Source: Paracoccus beibuensis (GTDB lineage: Bacteria; Pseudomonadota; Alphaproteobacteria; Rhodobacterales; Rhodobacteraceae). From it: a DNA stretch of 64,000 bases. Position numbers and translations under genes: made by a program. The stretch is from positions 186,001 through 250,000 of the forward strand of contig NZ_JAOTBD010000001.1 of assembly GCF_026162625.1 (NCBI RefSeq), in the 5' to 3' direction. Below the pieces are notes generated by a model that was not told the DNA's origin, searched no databases, and saw nothing but the letters and a program-made list of their open reading frames with translations. Numbering within the stretch: position 1 is the stretch's first letter; each line of letters begins with the position of its first letter. Positions 37,459 through 46,242 of this stretch are shown here, piece by piece.

Positions 37459-38946
37459 ATGGACGGCTGCAACGACCGCCTGACGCAAGCGGGCCGGAAC
37501 TGCTGGCGGGTCGAGACGTCGGAACGCTTCAGCTTCATCGCCGATGCCGACGAGTATTTCCGCGCGGTGCGGCAGGCCATGGTCCAGGCCAGGCACAGCA
37601 TCCTGATGATCGGCTGGGACTTCGACGCGCGCATCCATCTGGGCGACGCCAGCGATGGTGGCCCCGCTGTGCTCGGCGACTTCGTCATCTGGCTGGCACG
37701 ACGCACGCCCTCGCTGGAGATACGCCTGCTGAGATGGGACACCGGCGCCTTCAAGGCGATGCTGCGGGGCACGACGCTGCTGACCATCCTGCGCTGGAAG
37801 ATGCATCCGCGCATCACGCTGCGGCTGGACGGCAAGCACCCGCTTGCCAGCTCTCACCACCACAAGATCGTGGTCATCGACGACTGCCTGGCCTTCTGCG
37901 GCGGCATCGACATGACCGAGGGACGCTGGGACACCCGCGAGCATCTGGACGACGACCCCCGTCGCACCAGCGTCAGCGGCAAGCCCCTGGTGCCGTGGCA
38001 CGACGCGACAAGCGCCTTCGACGGTCCTGCGGCGCGGGCCTTGGGCGATCTGGCACGCGAGCGGTGGCTTGTCGCCTCGGGCGAAAAGCTGGAGCCGGTC
38101 ATCAAATCATCTGCCTGCTGGCCCGAAGGGCTGAAGCCCACCCTGCGTGACGTGCCGCTGGCCATCGCGCGCACGCGGCCCGAGATGGCCGATATCGAGC
38201 CGGTGGCCGAGATCGAGCAGATGTACCTGGACCTGATCGCGAGGGCGAAGCGGTCGATCTATGCCGAGAGCCAGTATTTTGCCTCGCGCCGCATCGCTCA
38301 GGCGATCGCGCGGCGGCTGGTCGAGGACGACCCGCCAGAGATCGTCATCGTGAACCCGATCACCGCGCAGGGCTGGCTGGAGCCGCTGGCCATGGACACC
38401 GCCCGCGCCCGGCTGGTCGAGGCATTGCAGCGGCTGGACCATCGCGGCCGGCTGCGGATCTATCACCCGGTGACCGATGGCGGACACGAGATCTATGTCC
38501 ATGCCAAGGTCACCATCGTCGACGACACCTATCTCCGCGTCGGCTCGTCGAACTTCAACAATCGCTCGATGCGGCTGGACACGGAATGCGACGTCGTGCT
38601 GGCCGCCGATCGCCCCGGTGCGGACGAAATGCGGCGCACCGTCGCCGGTCTGCGCGACGATCTGATTGCCGAACATCTGGCGCTGTCGCAGGACGAGGTG
38701 TCATCAAGGATCAGGACGCATGGCGGCCTGATCGCGGCGATCGAGGCCAGCCGTCACGCCCCCGGAACCGGGCGCACGCTGATCCCCTACGAGGTCCCCG
38801 AGTTGAGCGGCCTGGAAACCTGGATGGCCGACAACGAGATCCTGGACCCCGAAGGCCCTGACAAGATCTTCGAGCCGCTTGGCAAGCGCAGCCTCTTCAA
38901 AGGTTGGCGCTGGCCCCGGCACCGCCTGTGGCGTCGTCGGCGGTAG
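37459..38946 (+). CDS. Phospholipase D-like protein with two HKD motifs
   Basis: A 495-residue protein with two PLD catalytic motifs: His134, Lys136, Asp141 in HHHKIVVIDD, and His348, Lys350, Asp355 in YVHAKVTIVDD, each followed by the usual GGID and GSSNFNNRS segments. It probably cleaves or transfers phosphodiester bonds of phospholipids. The C-terminus is basic. ATG 37459 is chosen because the family-like part begins there; the open frame back to 37198 has poor coding character. It lies in the degraded patch after the tRNA but is intact. Confidence 0.88.
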   Translation: MDGCNDRLTQAGRNCWRVETSERFSFIADADEYFRAVRQAMVQARHSILMIGWDFDARIHLGDASDGGPAVLGDFVIWLARRTPSLEIRLLRWDTGAFKAMLRGTTLLTILRWKMHPRITLRLDGKHPLASSHHHKIVVIDDCLAFCGGIDMTEGRWDTREHLDDDPRRTSVSGKPLVPWHDATSAFDGPAARALGDLARERWLVASGEKLEPVIKSSACWPEGLKPTLRDVPLAIARTRPEMADIEPVAEIEQMYLDLIARAKRSIYAESQYFASRRIAQAIARRLVEDDPPEIVIVNPITAQGWLEPLAMDTARARLVEALQRLDHRGRLRIYHPVTDGGHEIYVHAKVTIVDDTYLRVGSSNFNNRSMRLDTECDVVLAADRPGADEMRRTVAGLRDDLIAEHLALSQDEVSSRIRTHGGLIAAIEASRHAPGTGRTLIPYEVPELSGLETWMADNEILDPEGPDKIFEPLGKRSLFKGWRWPRHRLWRRRR

Positions 38947-39279
38947 GTCAGCGAACCGAGCCATCGAATGTTGGGAGGGCACCGACCGCGGCGGGGAATA
39001 CCCTTGCGTGCCGATGACAGGAGGCGCGGATCGCAGGTCCATGAGCCTGCCGAACAGGATGTCGAAGCGATTGCCTCGTCCCCCGCGGCGCCTGTTGCAT
39101 CGGTCGCTCACCCCACGCTCCCTGCAGATGGCCTTCAGGCGCATAGCCCCCTGTCTTGCAAAGCTCTGTTTATCTGGGCCGCGTCCTTGCCGAGACCTCG
39201 AGCAGCGAGGCGACCCCATGCTGGCTGCTGAGCAACGCTCCACTCCGGCAATCGTGGACCCCCACCGCAGCCAACATTC
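38947..39279. other. Non-coding stretch
   Basis: This 333-base gap between the PLD gene and the orphan luxR gene has short open frames on both strands, but none resembles a known protein. No terminator, RNA gene or repeat was recognised. It may hold decayed coding sequence. Confidence 0.4.
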
Positions 39280-39954
39280 TTACCCCTCCGGCCCGCTCGG
39301 CAGACCCTTGCTGATCCCGGCGATGGTGTTGCTGTTCATCAGCCCCAGGTCGATCGCCTTGCGGATGGCCTGGGCGTTGTCCTCGGTCCCCAGGGCAGAA
39401 CGCGCAGTCTGCAGCCGATAGCGCAGCGCGGTCCGAGAGATGCCAAGCGCGCCGCAGGCCTGGTCATAGGTCATGCCGCAGGCAATCGCCTCGAGCGCCT
39501 CGACGAGGATCGGGCGCAGCGCAGTGGCCCGGTCCAGATGGTCGTGGCCGGTCCGCAGCAGGTGGGCCATCCGGTCGATCTCGGCATCGGTGAAGTCGCG
39601 GCTGTCATGGGCGGCGCCAATATAGGATCGCGATTCGACTGGTCCGTGGGCCACGGCGACACCGAAGGTCAGGCCGAAGTGCCGGGCCTGCGCCATGACG
39701 TCGAGGGGATCCGCCGCGATCCGGGTAAGATCGCCCCATCGGATGGCGCCTTCGTTCAGCATGCACCAGATCATCATGGGGTCGCCGATCCCCAGGTTCC
39801 GCCGCGTGTAGGTCTGGATCCAGCGCGAGGGATAGGTGCAGACGCGCCGCACAGGGCGCGAGAAGCGGATATGCAGGCCGAACATGTAGCCGCGCGGAGC
39901 GAGATGGCTCAGCTCTTGGTCGATTTCGGCAAGGAGGGGGGAAGTCATCGGCAT
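39280..39954 (-). CDS. Orphan LuxR-family regulator (LuxR solo)
   Basis: A 224-residue regulator with an autoinducer-binding-like domain (YMFGLHIRFSRPVRR, GIGDPMMIW with Asp-Pro, and a Trp in IRWGDL) and a C-terminal helix-turn-helix (GMTYDQACGALGISRTALRYRL, partly shown). It resembles the receptor at 16078 in layout (GLHIRF, AHGPVESR versus SHGPIASR) but has no synthase beside it. Starts at 39948, 39954 and a GTG at 39999 are possible; none has a clear Shine-Dalgarno. It may respond to the signal made by the luxI product. Confidence 0.88.
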   Translation of the reverse strand: MPMTSPLLAEIDQELSHLAPRGYMFGLHIRFSRPVRRVCTYPSRWIQTYTRRNLGIGDPMMIWCMLNEGAIRWGDLTRIAADPLDVMAQARHFGLTFGVAVAHGPVESRSYIGAAHDSRDFTDAEIDRMAHLLRTGHDHLDRATALRPILVEALEAIACGMTYDQACGALGISRTALRYRLQTARSALGTEDNAQAIRKAIDLGLMNSNTIAGISKGLPSGPEG

Positions 39955-40024
39955 GGGTGGCGCGTCATTCGATCTGTATCGGCGTGCAATCGGTTTCACG
40001 GCGGCCGGTGTCTTCGGCGCAACG

Positions 40025-40044
40025 TAGCCCTATGGGGCTATAGG
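40025..40044. promoter_or_regulatory. Overlapping dyads upstream of the orphan luxR
   Basis: TAGCCC (40025-40030) and GGGCTA (40035-40040) are inverted copies with a 4-base spacer. Overlapping them, CCTAT (40029-40033) and ATAGG (40040-40044) form a second dyad. The 16-20-base size fits a LuxR-type operator, about 70-90 bases upstream of the regulator's ATG on the reverse strand. Function is inferred only. Confidence 0.4.
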
Positions 40045-40199
40045 CGTAAACGCGATGACCGGCTAGTGGCTGCCATTGAGCCCGATATTTTCAAGAGTTC
40101 AGGGTTCAGAGGTCGGTCACGCCCTTCCGGGGGTAGGGTTGCAGCCTCGCGCTGGTTTTTTTGAAGCAGTGATATTGCTTGTCATTTCAGATCGGGCTT

Positions 40200-40231
40200 G
40201 CAAGCCGTTTCTTCGCGAAGGGACGGCTTGC
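40200..40231. repeat. Near-perfect 32-base palindrome
   Basis: GCAAGCCGT (40200-40208) pairs with ACGGCTTGC (40223-40231), and inside it CTTCGCGAAG (40211-40220) is itself palindromic; only TT/GG is unpaired. It lies 57 bases before the aldo/keto reductase start. No T-run follows, so it is an operator or cruciform candidate rather than a terminator. Confidence 0.6.
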
Positions 40232-40287
40232 GTCCACCGAACCGTTCGCTAGCTTGCCGCGCAACACGGATGGACAGGGATCAGCGA

Positions 40288-41346
40288 ATGGAACGCGTCA
40301 CACTTGGAAGCAGCGACGTCGAGGTCAGCCGGATCTGCCTGGGCACCATGACCTTCGGCAACCAGACCGACGAAGCCGAGGCTCATGCCCAGATGGACGC
40401 GGCGCTGGAGATCGGGATGACCTTCATGGACTGCGCCGAGATGTATCCCGTCAACCCCGTCCGCCGCGAGACGATCGGCCTGTCCGAGGACATCATCGGC
40501 CGTTGGCTGGTGCGGACCGGCAACCGCGACCGGGTCGAGATCGCGACCAAGATCACCGGGCCCAGCCAGATGGTCCGGGATGGCGCGACCGTCGACGGCG
40601 CGACGGTGCGCGACTGCATAGACGCCTCGCTGCGGCGGCTGCAGACGGACCGGATCGACCTCTACCAGCTGCACTGGCCGGTGCGCGGGTCCTATGCCTT
40701 CCGCCAGAACTGGACCTATGACCCATCGGCGCAGGACAAGTCCGCGACGCTGGCGCATATGGAGGATGTGCTGGGCGCGATGCGCGATGCCGTTCAGGCG
40801 GGCAAGATCCGCGCGGTCGGGCTGTCAAACGAATCGGCTTGGGGGCTGGCGCGCTGGTGCGACATCGCCGACAGGACGGGCAGCCCGCGGATGGCGGCGA
40901 TCCAGAACGAATATTCGCCGCTCTACCGGATGTACGATACCGACCTGGCCGAGGTGGCGGTGAACGAGGACGTGACGCTTCTGTCCTATTCGCCGCTGGC
41001 GGCGGGCCTGCTGACCGGCAAGTATTCGGGCGACGCCATGCCCGACGGCAGCCGCGCGGCGGTGGACAAGGCGTCGGGCGGGATGGGCATCCTCGGCGGC
41101 CGCAAGACCGGTCGCGGCATCGCGGCGGCCGACGCCTATGGCGCGCTGGCGGCCGAGCATGGCTGGGACGTCGTCCACATGGCGATCGCCTGGCAGCTGA
41201 CGCGGCCCTTCAAGGTCGTGCCGATCATCGGGGCGACAACGATGGATCAGCTGCGCCACATCATCGCAGGGTTGGGACGTGATCTTACCGACGAATTGCG
41301 ACGCGGGATCGAACGACTGCACCGCCACCACCCGTTGCCCTATTGA
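40288..41346 (+). CDS. Aldo/keto reductase
   Basis: A 352-residue NAD(P)H-dependent oxidoreductase of the Tas/YajO-like branch. It has a TIM-barrel start (VTLGSSDVEVSRICLGTMTFG, partly shown), the catalytic Asp and Tyr in FMDCAEMYPVN, Lys in ATKITG and His in LYQLHWP. The C-terminal PIIGATTMDQL binds the cofactor. AGGGA precedes ATG 40288; the upstream in-frame residues are not family-like. The substrate is unknown. Confidence 0.92.
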   Translation: MERVTLGSSDVEVSRICLGTMTFGNQTDEAEAHAQMDAALEIGMTFMDCAEMYPVNPVRRETIGLSEDIIGRWLVRTGNRDRVEIATKITGPSQMVRDGATVDGATVRDCIDASLRRLQTDRIDLYQLHWPVRGSYAFRQNWTYDPSAQDKSATLAHMEDVLGAMRDAVQAGKIRAVGLSNESAWGLARWCDIADRTGSPRMAAIQNEYSPLYRMYDTDLAEVAVNEDVTLLSYSPLAAGLLTGKYSGDAMPDGSRAAVDKASGGMGILGGRKTGRGIAAADAYGALAAEHGWDVVHMAIAWQLTRPFKVVPIIGATTMDQLRHIIAGLGRDLTDELRRGIERLHRHHPLPY

Positions 41347-41409
41347 TGAAACGCCTGCCGCGTATATCTTTCTGACGAGACAGAATAAACGGCAGATGGG
41401 GTTTCAGGC

Positions 41410-42330
41410 ATGGCAGGCGATCCATACGAAGCGCTCGGCGTGTCCAGCACGGCCAGCGCGGAGGAAATCAAGAAGGCCTACCGGCGCATCGTCAAGACGG
41501 ACCATCCGGATCTGACCGACGATCCGGCGGCGGCGACGCGGTTCAAGGCGGCTTCGGCGGCCTATGACCTGCTGAAGGATGCCGAGCAGCGCCGCCGCTT
41601 CGATGCCGGAGAGATCGACGCCCAGGGGCAGGAGCGGATGAGCCGCCGCTGGCACCAGCACGCCGGCGGCAATCCCTTTGGAGAGGGTCCGTCGCATGGC
41701 GGCGGCGACCCGGACTTGTCCGACGTCTTCGCCGACCTGTTCGGCCATCGGGCGGGGGCGCGGGGCGCAGGCCCCTTCGGCGGCTTCGGAGGGTTCGGCG
41801 GCGCGCGTGGCGACATGCGCGGGCAAGACGTGCGCTATGCGCTGACCGTCGATTTCATGACCGCCGTCCAGGGCGGCCGGACGCGAATCACGCTGCCGCA
41901 GGGCGGTACGCTGGAGGTGGCGATTCCAAAGGGGGTGCACGACGGCCAGGCGATCCGTCTGCGCGGCAAGGGAGAGCCGGGCCTTGGGCGGGGCGATGCG
42001 GGCGACGCCTACCTGACCGTCAGCGTGGCCGAGCATCCGCATTTCCGGCGCGACGGCGACGACATCCACCTGGTGCTGCCGATCACGTTGGACGAGGCGG
42101 TGCTGGGCGCGAAGGTCGCGGCACCGACCATCGACGGCAAGGTGAACCTGACGATCCCGAAGGGTGCGACCTCGGGGCAGAAGCTGCGGCTTCGGGGGCG
42201 TGGCGTGAACGGAGGCGACCAGCACGTCGAGCTGCGCATCGTCATACCGCCGAAGGTCGATCCCGAGCTGGCGGAGTTCTTCCAGGAATGGCGCAAGAGC
42301 CACGCCTATGATCCCCGGCAGGGGATGTAG
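41410..42330 (+). CDS. DnaJ-type co-chaperone (CbpA-like)
   Basis: A 306-residue J-protein. The J domain is at about 1-70 with HPD at 32-34 for DnaK stimulation. A Gly/Phe-rich linker (about 105-135) follows, then two beta-rich substrate-binding domains. The zinc-finger domain of DnaJ is missing, as in CbpA. The last 25 bases overlap the end of the convergent DUF1289 gene. Confidence 0.93.
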   Translation: MAGDPYEALGVSSTASAEEIKKAYRRIVKTDHPDLTDDPAAATRFKAASAAYDLLKDAEQRRRFDAGEIDAQGQERMSRRWHQHAGGNPFGEGPSHGGGDPDLSDVFADLFGHRAGARGAGPFGGFGGFGGARGDMRGQDVRYALTVDFMTAVQGGRTRITLPQGGTLEVAIPKGVHDGQAIRLRGKGEPGLGRGDAGDAYLTVSVAEHPHFRRDGDDIHLVLPITLDEAVLGAKVAAPTIDGKVNLTIPKGATSGQKLRLRGRGVNGGDQHVELRIVIPPKVDPELAEFFQEWRKSHAYDPRQGM

Positions 42331-42512
42331 TCGCCGCGGCCGGATGTTCGGCGGCGCCGGGGCAGGTCGCGGATGACGCGACGCCTGGCCTCGGGCGGCA
42401 GGCTGCCCCATGAGGCGATTTCGTCGAGGCTGCGATAGCAGCCGGTGCAGATCCGCAGATCGTCGTCGAGCGTGCAGATCCCGACGCAGGGGCTGGCGAT
42501 GGCTTCGGTCAT
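42306..42512 (-). CDS. DUF1289-family small cysteine protein
   Basis: A 68-residue protein with the family pattern SPCVGICTLDDDLRICTGCYR, here shown in part: four or more cysteines (CVGIC and CTGC) likely binding metal, followed by EIASWGSLP. The function of the family is unknown. It overlaps the 3' end of the dnaJ-like gene by 25 bases on the opposite strand. A terminator lies upstream, so it probably has its own promoter. Confidence 0.85.
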   Translation of the reverse strand: MTEAIASPCVGICTLDDDLRICTGCYRSLDEIASWGSLPPEARRRVIRDLPRRRRTSGRGDYIPCRGS

Positions 42513-42577
42513 GGTGCCTTGGATGGCGCGTTTCGGCGCCTCAGGCAAGCGTGGGTGCGCGAAGCACCGGGGGTGCG

Positions 42578-42612
42578 AAAAAAAAGGGACGGGTCGGGCG
42601 GAGCCCGACCCG
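42578..42612 (-). terminator. Intrinsic terminator downstream of ruvX
   Basis: Read on the reverse strand, CGGGTCGGGC and GCCCGACCCG (42612-42603 and 42599-42590) form a 10-bp stem with a TCC loop. A run of eight T (42585-42578) follows four bases later. It ends the ccmI-ruvX transcript. Confidence 0.75.
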
Positions 42613-42632
42613 GACGCTGCCGCTTGGCCGGG

Positions 42633-42651
42633 GGCCGCGCGTTGCGCGGCC
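42633..42651 (-). other. Second hairpin after ruvX
   Basis: GGCCGCGC (42633-42640), three-base loop, GCGCGGCC (42644-42651). It directly overlaps or abuts the end of ruvX and precedes the terminator. It may stabilise the transcript end. Confidence 0.45.
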
Positions 42652-42652
42652 G

Positions 42653-43129
42653 TCACGCCTGCCGCGACAGGTGGGACAGCCGGTCCAGCGCCCCCTGCAG
42701 GATGTAGCCTGCCGCCACCTGGTCGATGACCTCGGCGCGGCGCTTGCGCGAGGTGTCGGCCTCGAGAAGCGCGCGTTCGGCGGCGACGGTGGATAACCGT
42801 TCGTCCCAATAGCCGATCGGCAGCTCGGTCAACCGGATCAGGTTGCGGGCAAAGGCGCGCGTCGACTGCGCCCGCGGCCCTTCCGAGCCGTCCATGTTGC
42901 GGGGCAGCCCGAGGACGATGCCGGCAAGGCCGCGGTCCCGGATGATCTCGAGCAGGGCGGCGGCGTCCAGCGTGAACTTCTGCCGGCGGATCACCGTGAT
43001 CGGCGAGGCGACCTGCCGCATCCCGTCGCTGACGGCGACGCCGATGGTTTTGGTGCCGAGATCCAGCCCGGCCAGCGCGCCGAAGCGTGGCAGGGCGGCT
43101 GCAAATTCGATCATGTCCTCGTGGATCAT
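42653..43129 (-). CDS. ruvX: Holliday-junction resolvase-like protein RuvX/YqgF
   Basis: A 158-residue RNase H-fold nuclease with [15 protein letters not shown] at the N-terminus and the later acidic motif in [15 protein letters not shown], which hold the catalytic acids. The family acts in 16S rRNA 5'-end processing and perhaps recombination. The ATG at 43129 overlaps the ccmI stop in an ATGA; ATG 43114 is an alternative start. Confidence 0.93.
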   Translation of the reverse strand: MIHEDMIEFAAALPRFGALAGLDLGTKTIGVAVSDGMRQVASPITVIRRQKFTLDAAALLEIIRDRGLAGIVLGLPRNMDGSEGPRAQSTRAFARNLIRLTELPIGYWDERLSTVAAERALLEADTSRKRRAEVIDQVAAGYILQGALDRLSHLSRQA

Positions 43130-44337
43130 GGGTCCAGTCCCGCGGCGCGCGCGGCCTCTTCGATGGGGGCGACAGCATCGGGTTGGGGAAAGCGGGTCCG
43201 TGCCTCTTGCAGGATGGCACGGGCTTCCTCGGTGCGTTCGAGGACGCCGAGGGCGCCGACCAGCCGAGCCCATTCGGAAGGGCTGCCGCCTTCGGTCGCC
43301 AGCCGCTGCTGGAGCCCGGCAACCATGCCTTCGATCATCTGCTGGCGATCCTGGAGGGGCATGTCCTCGGCGGCGGCAAGGGCATCCGCGTCGGGGCCGG
43401 GCAGGGCGGGCGGCGTGTAGTCCGCATCGCCCGCCAGCCAGGCCAGATCGGCAATGGCGGCACGGATCGAGGGGATCCACGGCGCGGTTTCCGGCCCTTC
43501 CTCGAGCAGGCGGCGCCAGATCGGGAAGGCCCGGTCGGGGCGGCCGTTCTGGATCAGCAGCACGCCTTGCAGATAGCGCGCCTGCGGCTGGTCCGGATCC
43601 TTGGCAAGCGCCCCGGACAGGACGGACTCGGCCTCTGGGGTGACGACCCCGCCGGCAGCCTCGATCATCAGGGTCGCCAGCTGCATCAGCTGGGCGGCCG
43701 TGGCGTTGTCGCCCTCGATCCCCACCAGGCGCTCCTGCGCGGCGCGGGCGGCGGGAAGGTTGCCGAGGCGCATCTCGTGCGTGGACAAAAGCTGCAGGCC
43801 CTGGGGGTCGTCCGGGGTGCGGGCCACCGCCTGCCGCAGCTGTTCAACCATGTCCAGATATTCCGGATCGACGGCGGACAGGTCCGGCTGCGGGCGGGGC
43901 GGGACGGCAGCCTCGGCCTCGGCTTGCGAGGGACGGTCGCGATACGCGGCATCGGCGGCGACCAAGCGCGCCTGCAGCGGCATGTCGGATGCGCCGGGAA
44001 CACCCTCGCTCAGATAAAGCGTGGCGGCGATGGCCAGAAGCCCTGCCATCACCACGCCGGCGACGATCGGCCTGCCTGCGGCAGCCGTGGGCGCGGCCTG
44101 TGTCAGGCGGCGGTCGGCGTCCAGCACCTTGCGCCCGATCTCGACCCGCAGGCGGTCGGCGTCGTCGGCGCGGATCACGCCGCGGTCGAGGTCGCGCTCC
44201 ACTTCGCGCAGCTGGTCGCGATAGACGCGCAGGTCGAAGGCGGCGGCAGGCTCGGCCCGGCCGCGGGCGCGCCAGACGGGCGACAGAATGGCATAGGCGA
44301 CGATCGCCGTCAGGCCGGCGGCAAAGATCCAGAACAT
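43126..44337 (-). CDS. ccmI: c-type cytochrome biogenesis protein CcmI
   Basis: A 403-residue protein with two membrane helices (residues about 1-22 and 90-112) flanking a cytoplasmic leucine-zipper-like loop ([16 protein letters not shown]), then a periplasmic TPR domain. CcmI delivers apocytochrome c to the CcmFH haem lyase. Other ccm genes are not in the window. GGAGG is six bases before ATG 44337; the ATG at 44343 would touch it. Confidence 0.9.
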   Translation of the reverse strand: MFWIFAAGLTAIVAYAILSPVWRARGRAEPAAAFDLRVYRDQLREVERDLDRGVIRADDADRLRVEIGRKVLDADRRLTQAAPTAAAGRPIVAGVVMAGLLAIAATLYLSEGVPGASDMPLQARLVAADAAYRDRPSQAEAEAAVPPRPQPDLSAVDPEYLDMVEQLRQAVARTPDDPQGLQLLSTHEMRLGNLPAARAAQERLVGIEGDNATAAQLMQLATLMIEAAGGVVTPEAESVLSGALAKDPDQPQARYLQGVLLIQNGRPDRAFPIWRRLLEEGPETAPWIPSIRAAIADLAWLAGDADYTPPALPGPDADALAAAEDMPLQDRQQMIEGMVAGLQQRLATEGGSPSEWARLVGALGVLERTEEARAILQEARTRFPQPDAVAPIEEAARAAGLDP

Positions 44338-44513
44338 GGGCATCCTCCGTTGCCCCTCCCTAGCCTGCCTGACCCCGAACCGGAAGCGGCCATGGGGGGC
44401 GGGCCGCGGGTTCATGGTGTCGCATGCCGCACATCTGCGCGATCTGTCGCAACGCGGGTTGAGCGGGCGCGCGCGGTTCTTCAAATTGGGGCCGAGCAAC
44501 CTTGGGAGCCACC

Positions 44514-45779
44514 ATGCCAGACGCCCCGCGCACCGGCCGCTATTCCGTCTTCGCCATCGCCCGCGAGGCGATGCGCCAGCACAAGGGCTGGACACGCGCC
44601 TGGGGCAACCCGCCGCCGCGCGACCGCTACAAGGTGGTCGTGGTGGGGGCGGGCGGCCACGGGCTGGCGACGGCCTATTACCTGGGGAAGAACTTCGGCA
44701 TCACCGACGTCGCGGTGATCGAGAAGGGCTGGCTGGGCGGCGGCAATACCGGGCGCAACACGACGATCATCCGATCGAACTATCTGCAGGACCCGTCGGC
44801 CGCGATCTACGAAAAGTCCCGCAGCCTTTTTGAGAACCTGTCGCAGGACCTGAACTACAACGTCATGTTCAGCCCGCGCGGCCTGATCATGCTGGCGCAA
44901 ACGGAACACGAGGTGCGCGGCTACAAGCGCACCGTCTATGCCAACAACCTGCAGGGCGTGGCGACCGAGTGGATCGAGCCTGCGCGCCTCAAGGAACTGG
45001 TGCCGATCATTCAACTCGACGGGCCGCGCTATCCCGTGCTGGGGGGCCTCTATCAGGCGCGGGGTGGCACGGCGCGCCACGACGCGGTGGCCTGGGGCTA
45101 TGCCCGCGCCTGTTCGGACATGGGAATGCACATCATCCAGAACTGCGAGGTCAAGGGCATCGACACCGAGGGCGGCCAGATCCGCGCGGTCGAGACGACC
45201 AAGGGCCGCATCGGCTGCGACAAAGTGGCTCTCGTGGTCGCGGGGCATTCCAGCCAGCTGGCCGAGATGGCGGGCTTCCGCCTTCCCATCGAGAGCGTGG
45301 CGCTGCAGGCGCTGGTCAGCGAGCCGATCAAGCCCTGCATGGACGTGGTGGTGATGGCCAACACAGTTCACGGATACCTGTCGCAGTCCGACAAGGGAGA
45401 GATGGTGATCGGCGGCGGCACCGACAGTTTCAACAACTTCACCCAGCGCGGGTCCTGGCACCATGTCGAGGAGACCGTCCGCGCCCTCATCGAGACCTTC
45501 CCGATGCTGTCGCGCCTGAAGATGCTGCGGCAATGGGGCGGCATCGTGGACATGACGGGCGACCGGTCCCCGATCCTGTCGGCGACGCCGGTAGGCGGGA
45601 TCTTCGTCAATTGCGGGTGGGGTACCGGCGGCTTCAAGGCGATCCCCGGATCGGGCTGGGCCATGGCGGAACTGATCGCAACAGGCGCGCCCGGACCGCT
45701 GGCCGCGGACTTCGGTCTGAACCGCTTCCGCGAGGGGCGGTTCATCGACGAATCCGTCGCCGCCGGCGTCGCGCATTAG
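44514..45779 (+). CDS. soxB: Sarcosine oxidase subunit beta
   Basis: A 421-residue flavoprotein subunit of heterotetrameric sarcosine oxidase, which oxidises sarcosine to glycine and passes the one-carbon unit to tetrahydrofolate. The FAD-binding VVVVGAGGHGLATAYYL is at 41-57. His189 in RHDAVAWGY is in the region where relatives attach FMN covalently (inference). The ATG at 44514 has GGGAG upstream. It opens the operon divergently from ccmI. Confidence 0.95.
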   Translation: MPDAPRTGRYSVFAIAREAMRQHKGWTRAWGNPPPRDRYKVVVVGAGGHGLATAYYLGKNFGITDVAVIEKGWLGGGNTGRNTTIIRSNYLQDPSAAIYEKSRSLFENLSQDLNYNVMFSPRGLIMLAQTEHEVRGYKRTVYANNLQGVATEWIEPARLKELVPIIQLDGPRYPVLGGLYQARGGTARHDAVAWGYARACSDMGMHIIQNCEVKGIDTEGGQIRAVETTKGRIGCDKVALVVAGHSSQLAEMAGFRLPIESVALQALVSEPIKPCMDVVVMANTVHGYLSQSDKGEMVIGGGTDSFNNFTQRGSWHHVEETVRALIETFPMLSRLKMLRQWGGIVDMTGDRSPILSATPVGGIFVNCGWGTGGFKAIPGSGWAMAELIATGAPGPLAADFGLNRFREGRFIDESVAAGVAH

Positions 45780-45870
45780 GCGGAGGCACGCCGATGTTCT
45801 TCTTCTTCGGAACCGCCGCGCCGGCTTCGGAATTGTTCGGTCACACCAGCTTCGACCGAAAGGGTTCCTC

Positions 45871-46119
45871 ATGGCTGACCGCAATAACAATGGCTTGTAC
45901 TTCATCGTCGGCGGCATCGTTGTCGTCGTCGCGCTTCTGTTCTTCTTCATGTCGGGCACCGAAACCGGCACGGCCACGACTGAACCGGTTGCCGGCGGCG
46001 ACACCAATGTCGTCGTCGAGGACGACAGCGCCGACGTTCCCCCTGTCGAAGTCGAGACCGACAGCCCCCCGGCCGTCGAATCGCCGGCCGAGCCTGTCGA
46101 ACCGGCCCCGGCCAACTGA
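45871..46119 (+). CDS. Small single-span membrane protein with acidic tail
   Basis: An 82-residue protein: a short polar N-terminus (MADRNNNG), one strongly hydrophobic helix (about 9-27), then an acidic tail rich in Pro, Val, Glu and Asp ending PVEPAPAN. The tail would lie in the periplasm if the N-terminus is inside. AAGGG precedes the ATG. I do not recognise it. It is inserted between soxB and soxD, followed by a strong terminator. Confidence 0.75.
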   Translation: MADRNNNGLYFIVGGIVVVVALLFFFMSGTETGTATTEPVAGGDTNVVVEDDSADVPPVEVETDSPPAVESPAEPVEPAPAN

Positions 46120-46176
46120 TCCCGCCGCGACCGCGACCGCGCGGATCGCCCGGCCCGACCCGGACCTTCGGATCGG

Positions 46177-46208
46177 AACCACCGCAGGGCACAGCCCCTG
46201 CGGTGGTT
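46177..46208 (+). terminator. Intrinsic terminator within the sarcosine oxidase cluster
   Basis: AACCACCGCAGGG (46177-46189), loop CACAGC, CCCTGCGGTGGTT (46196-46208) is a perfect 13-bp stem followed by TCGTTCG. It separates soxB and the small membrane protein gene from soxD-soxA-soxG. The T-tract is short, so read-through is likely partial. Confidence 0.65.
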
Positions 46209-46242
46209 TCGTTCGTCCCGCCCCCGCCGCAAGGAGCGTTTC

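Noticed and set aside
38704..39421. Open frames on both strands between the PLD gene and the orphan luxR gene
   Set aside because: They have no recognisable family, overlap real genes in other frames and lack ribosome-binding sites.
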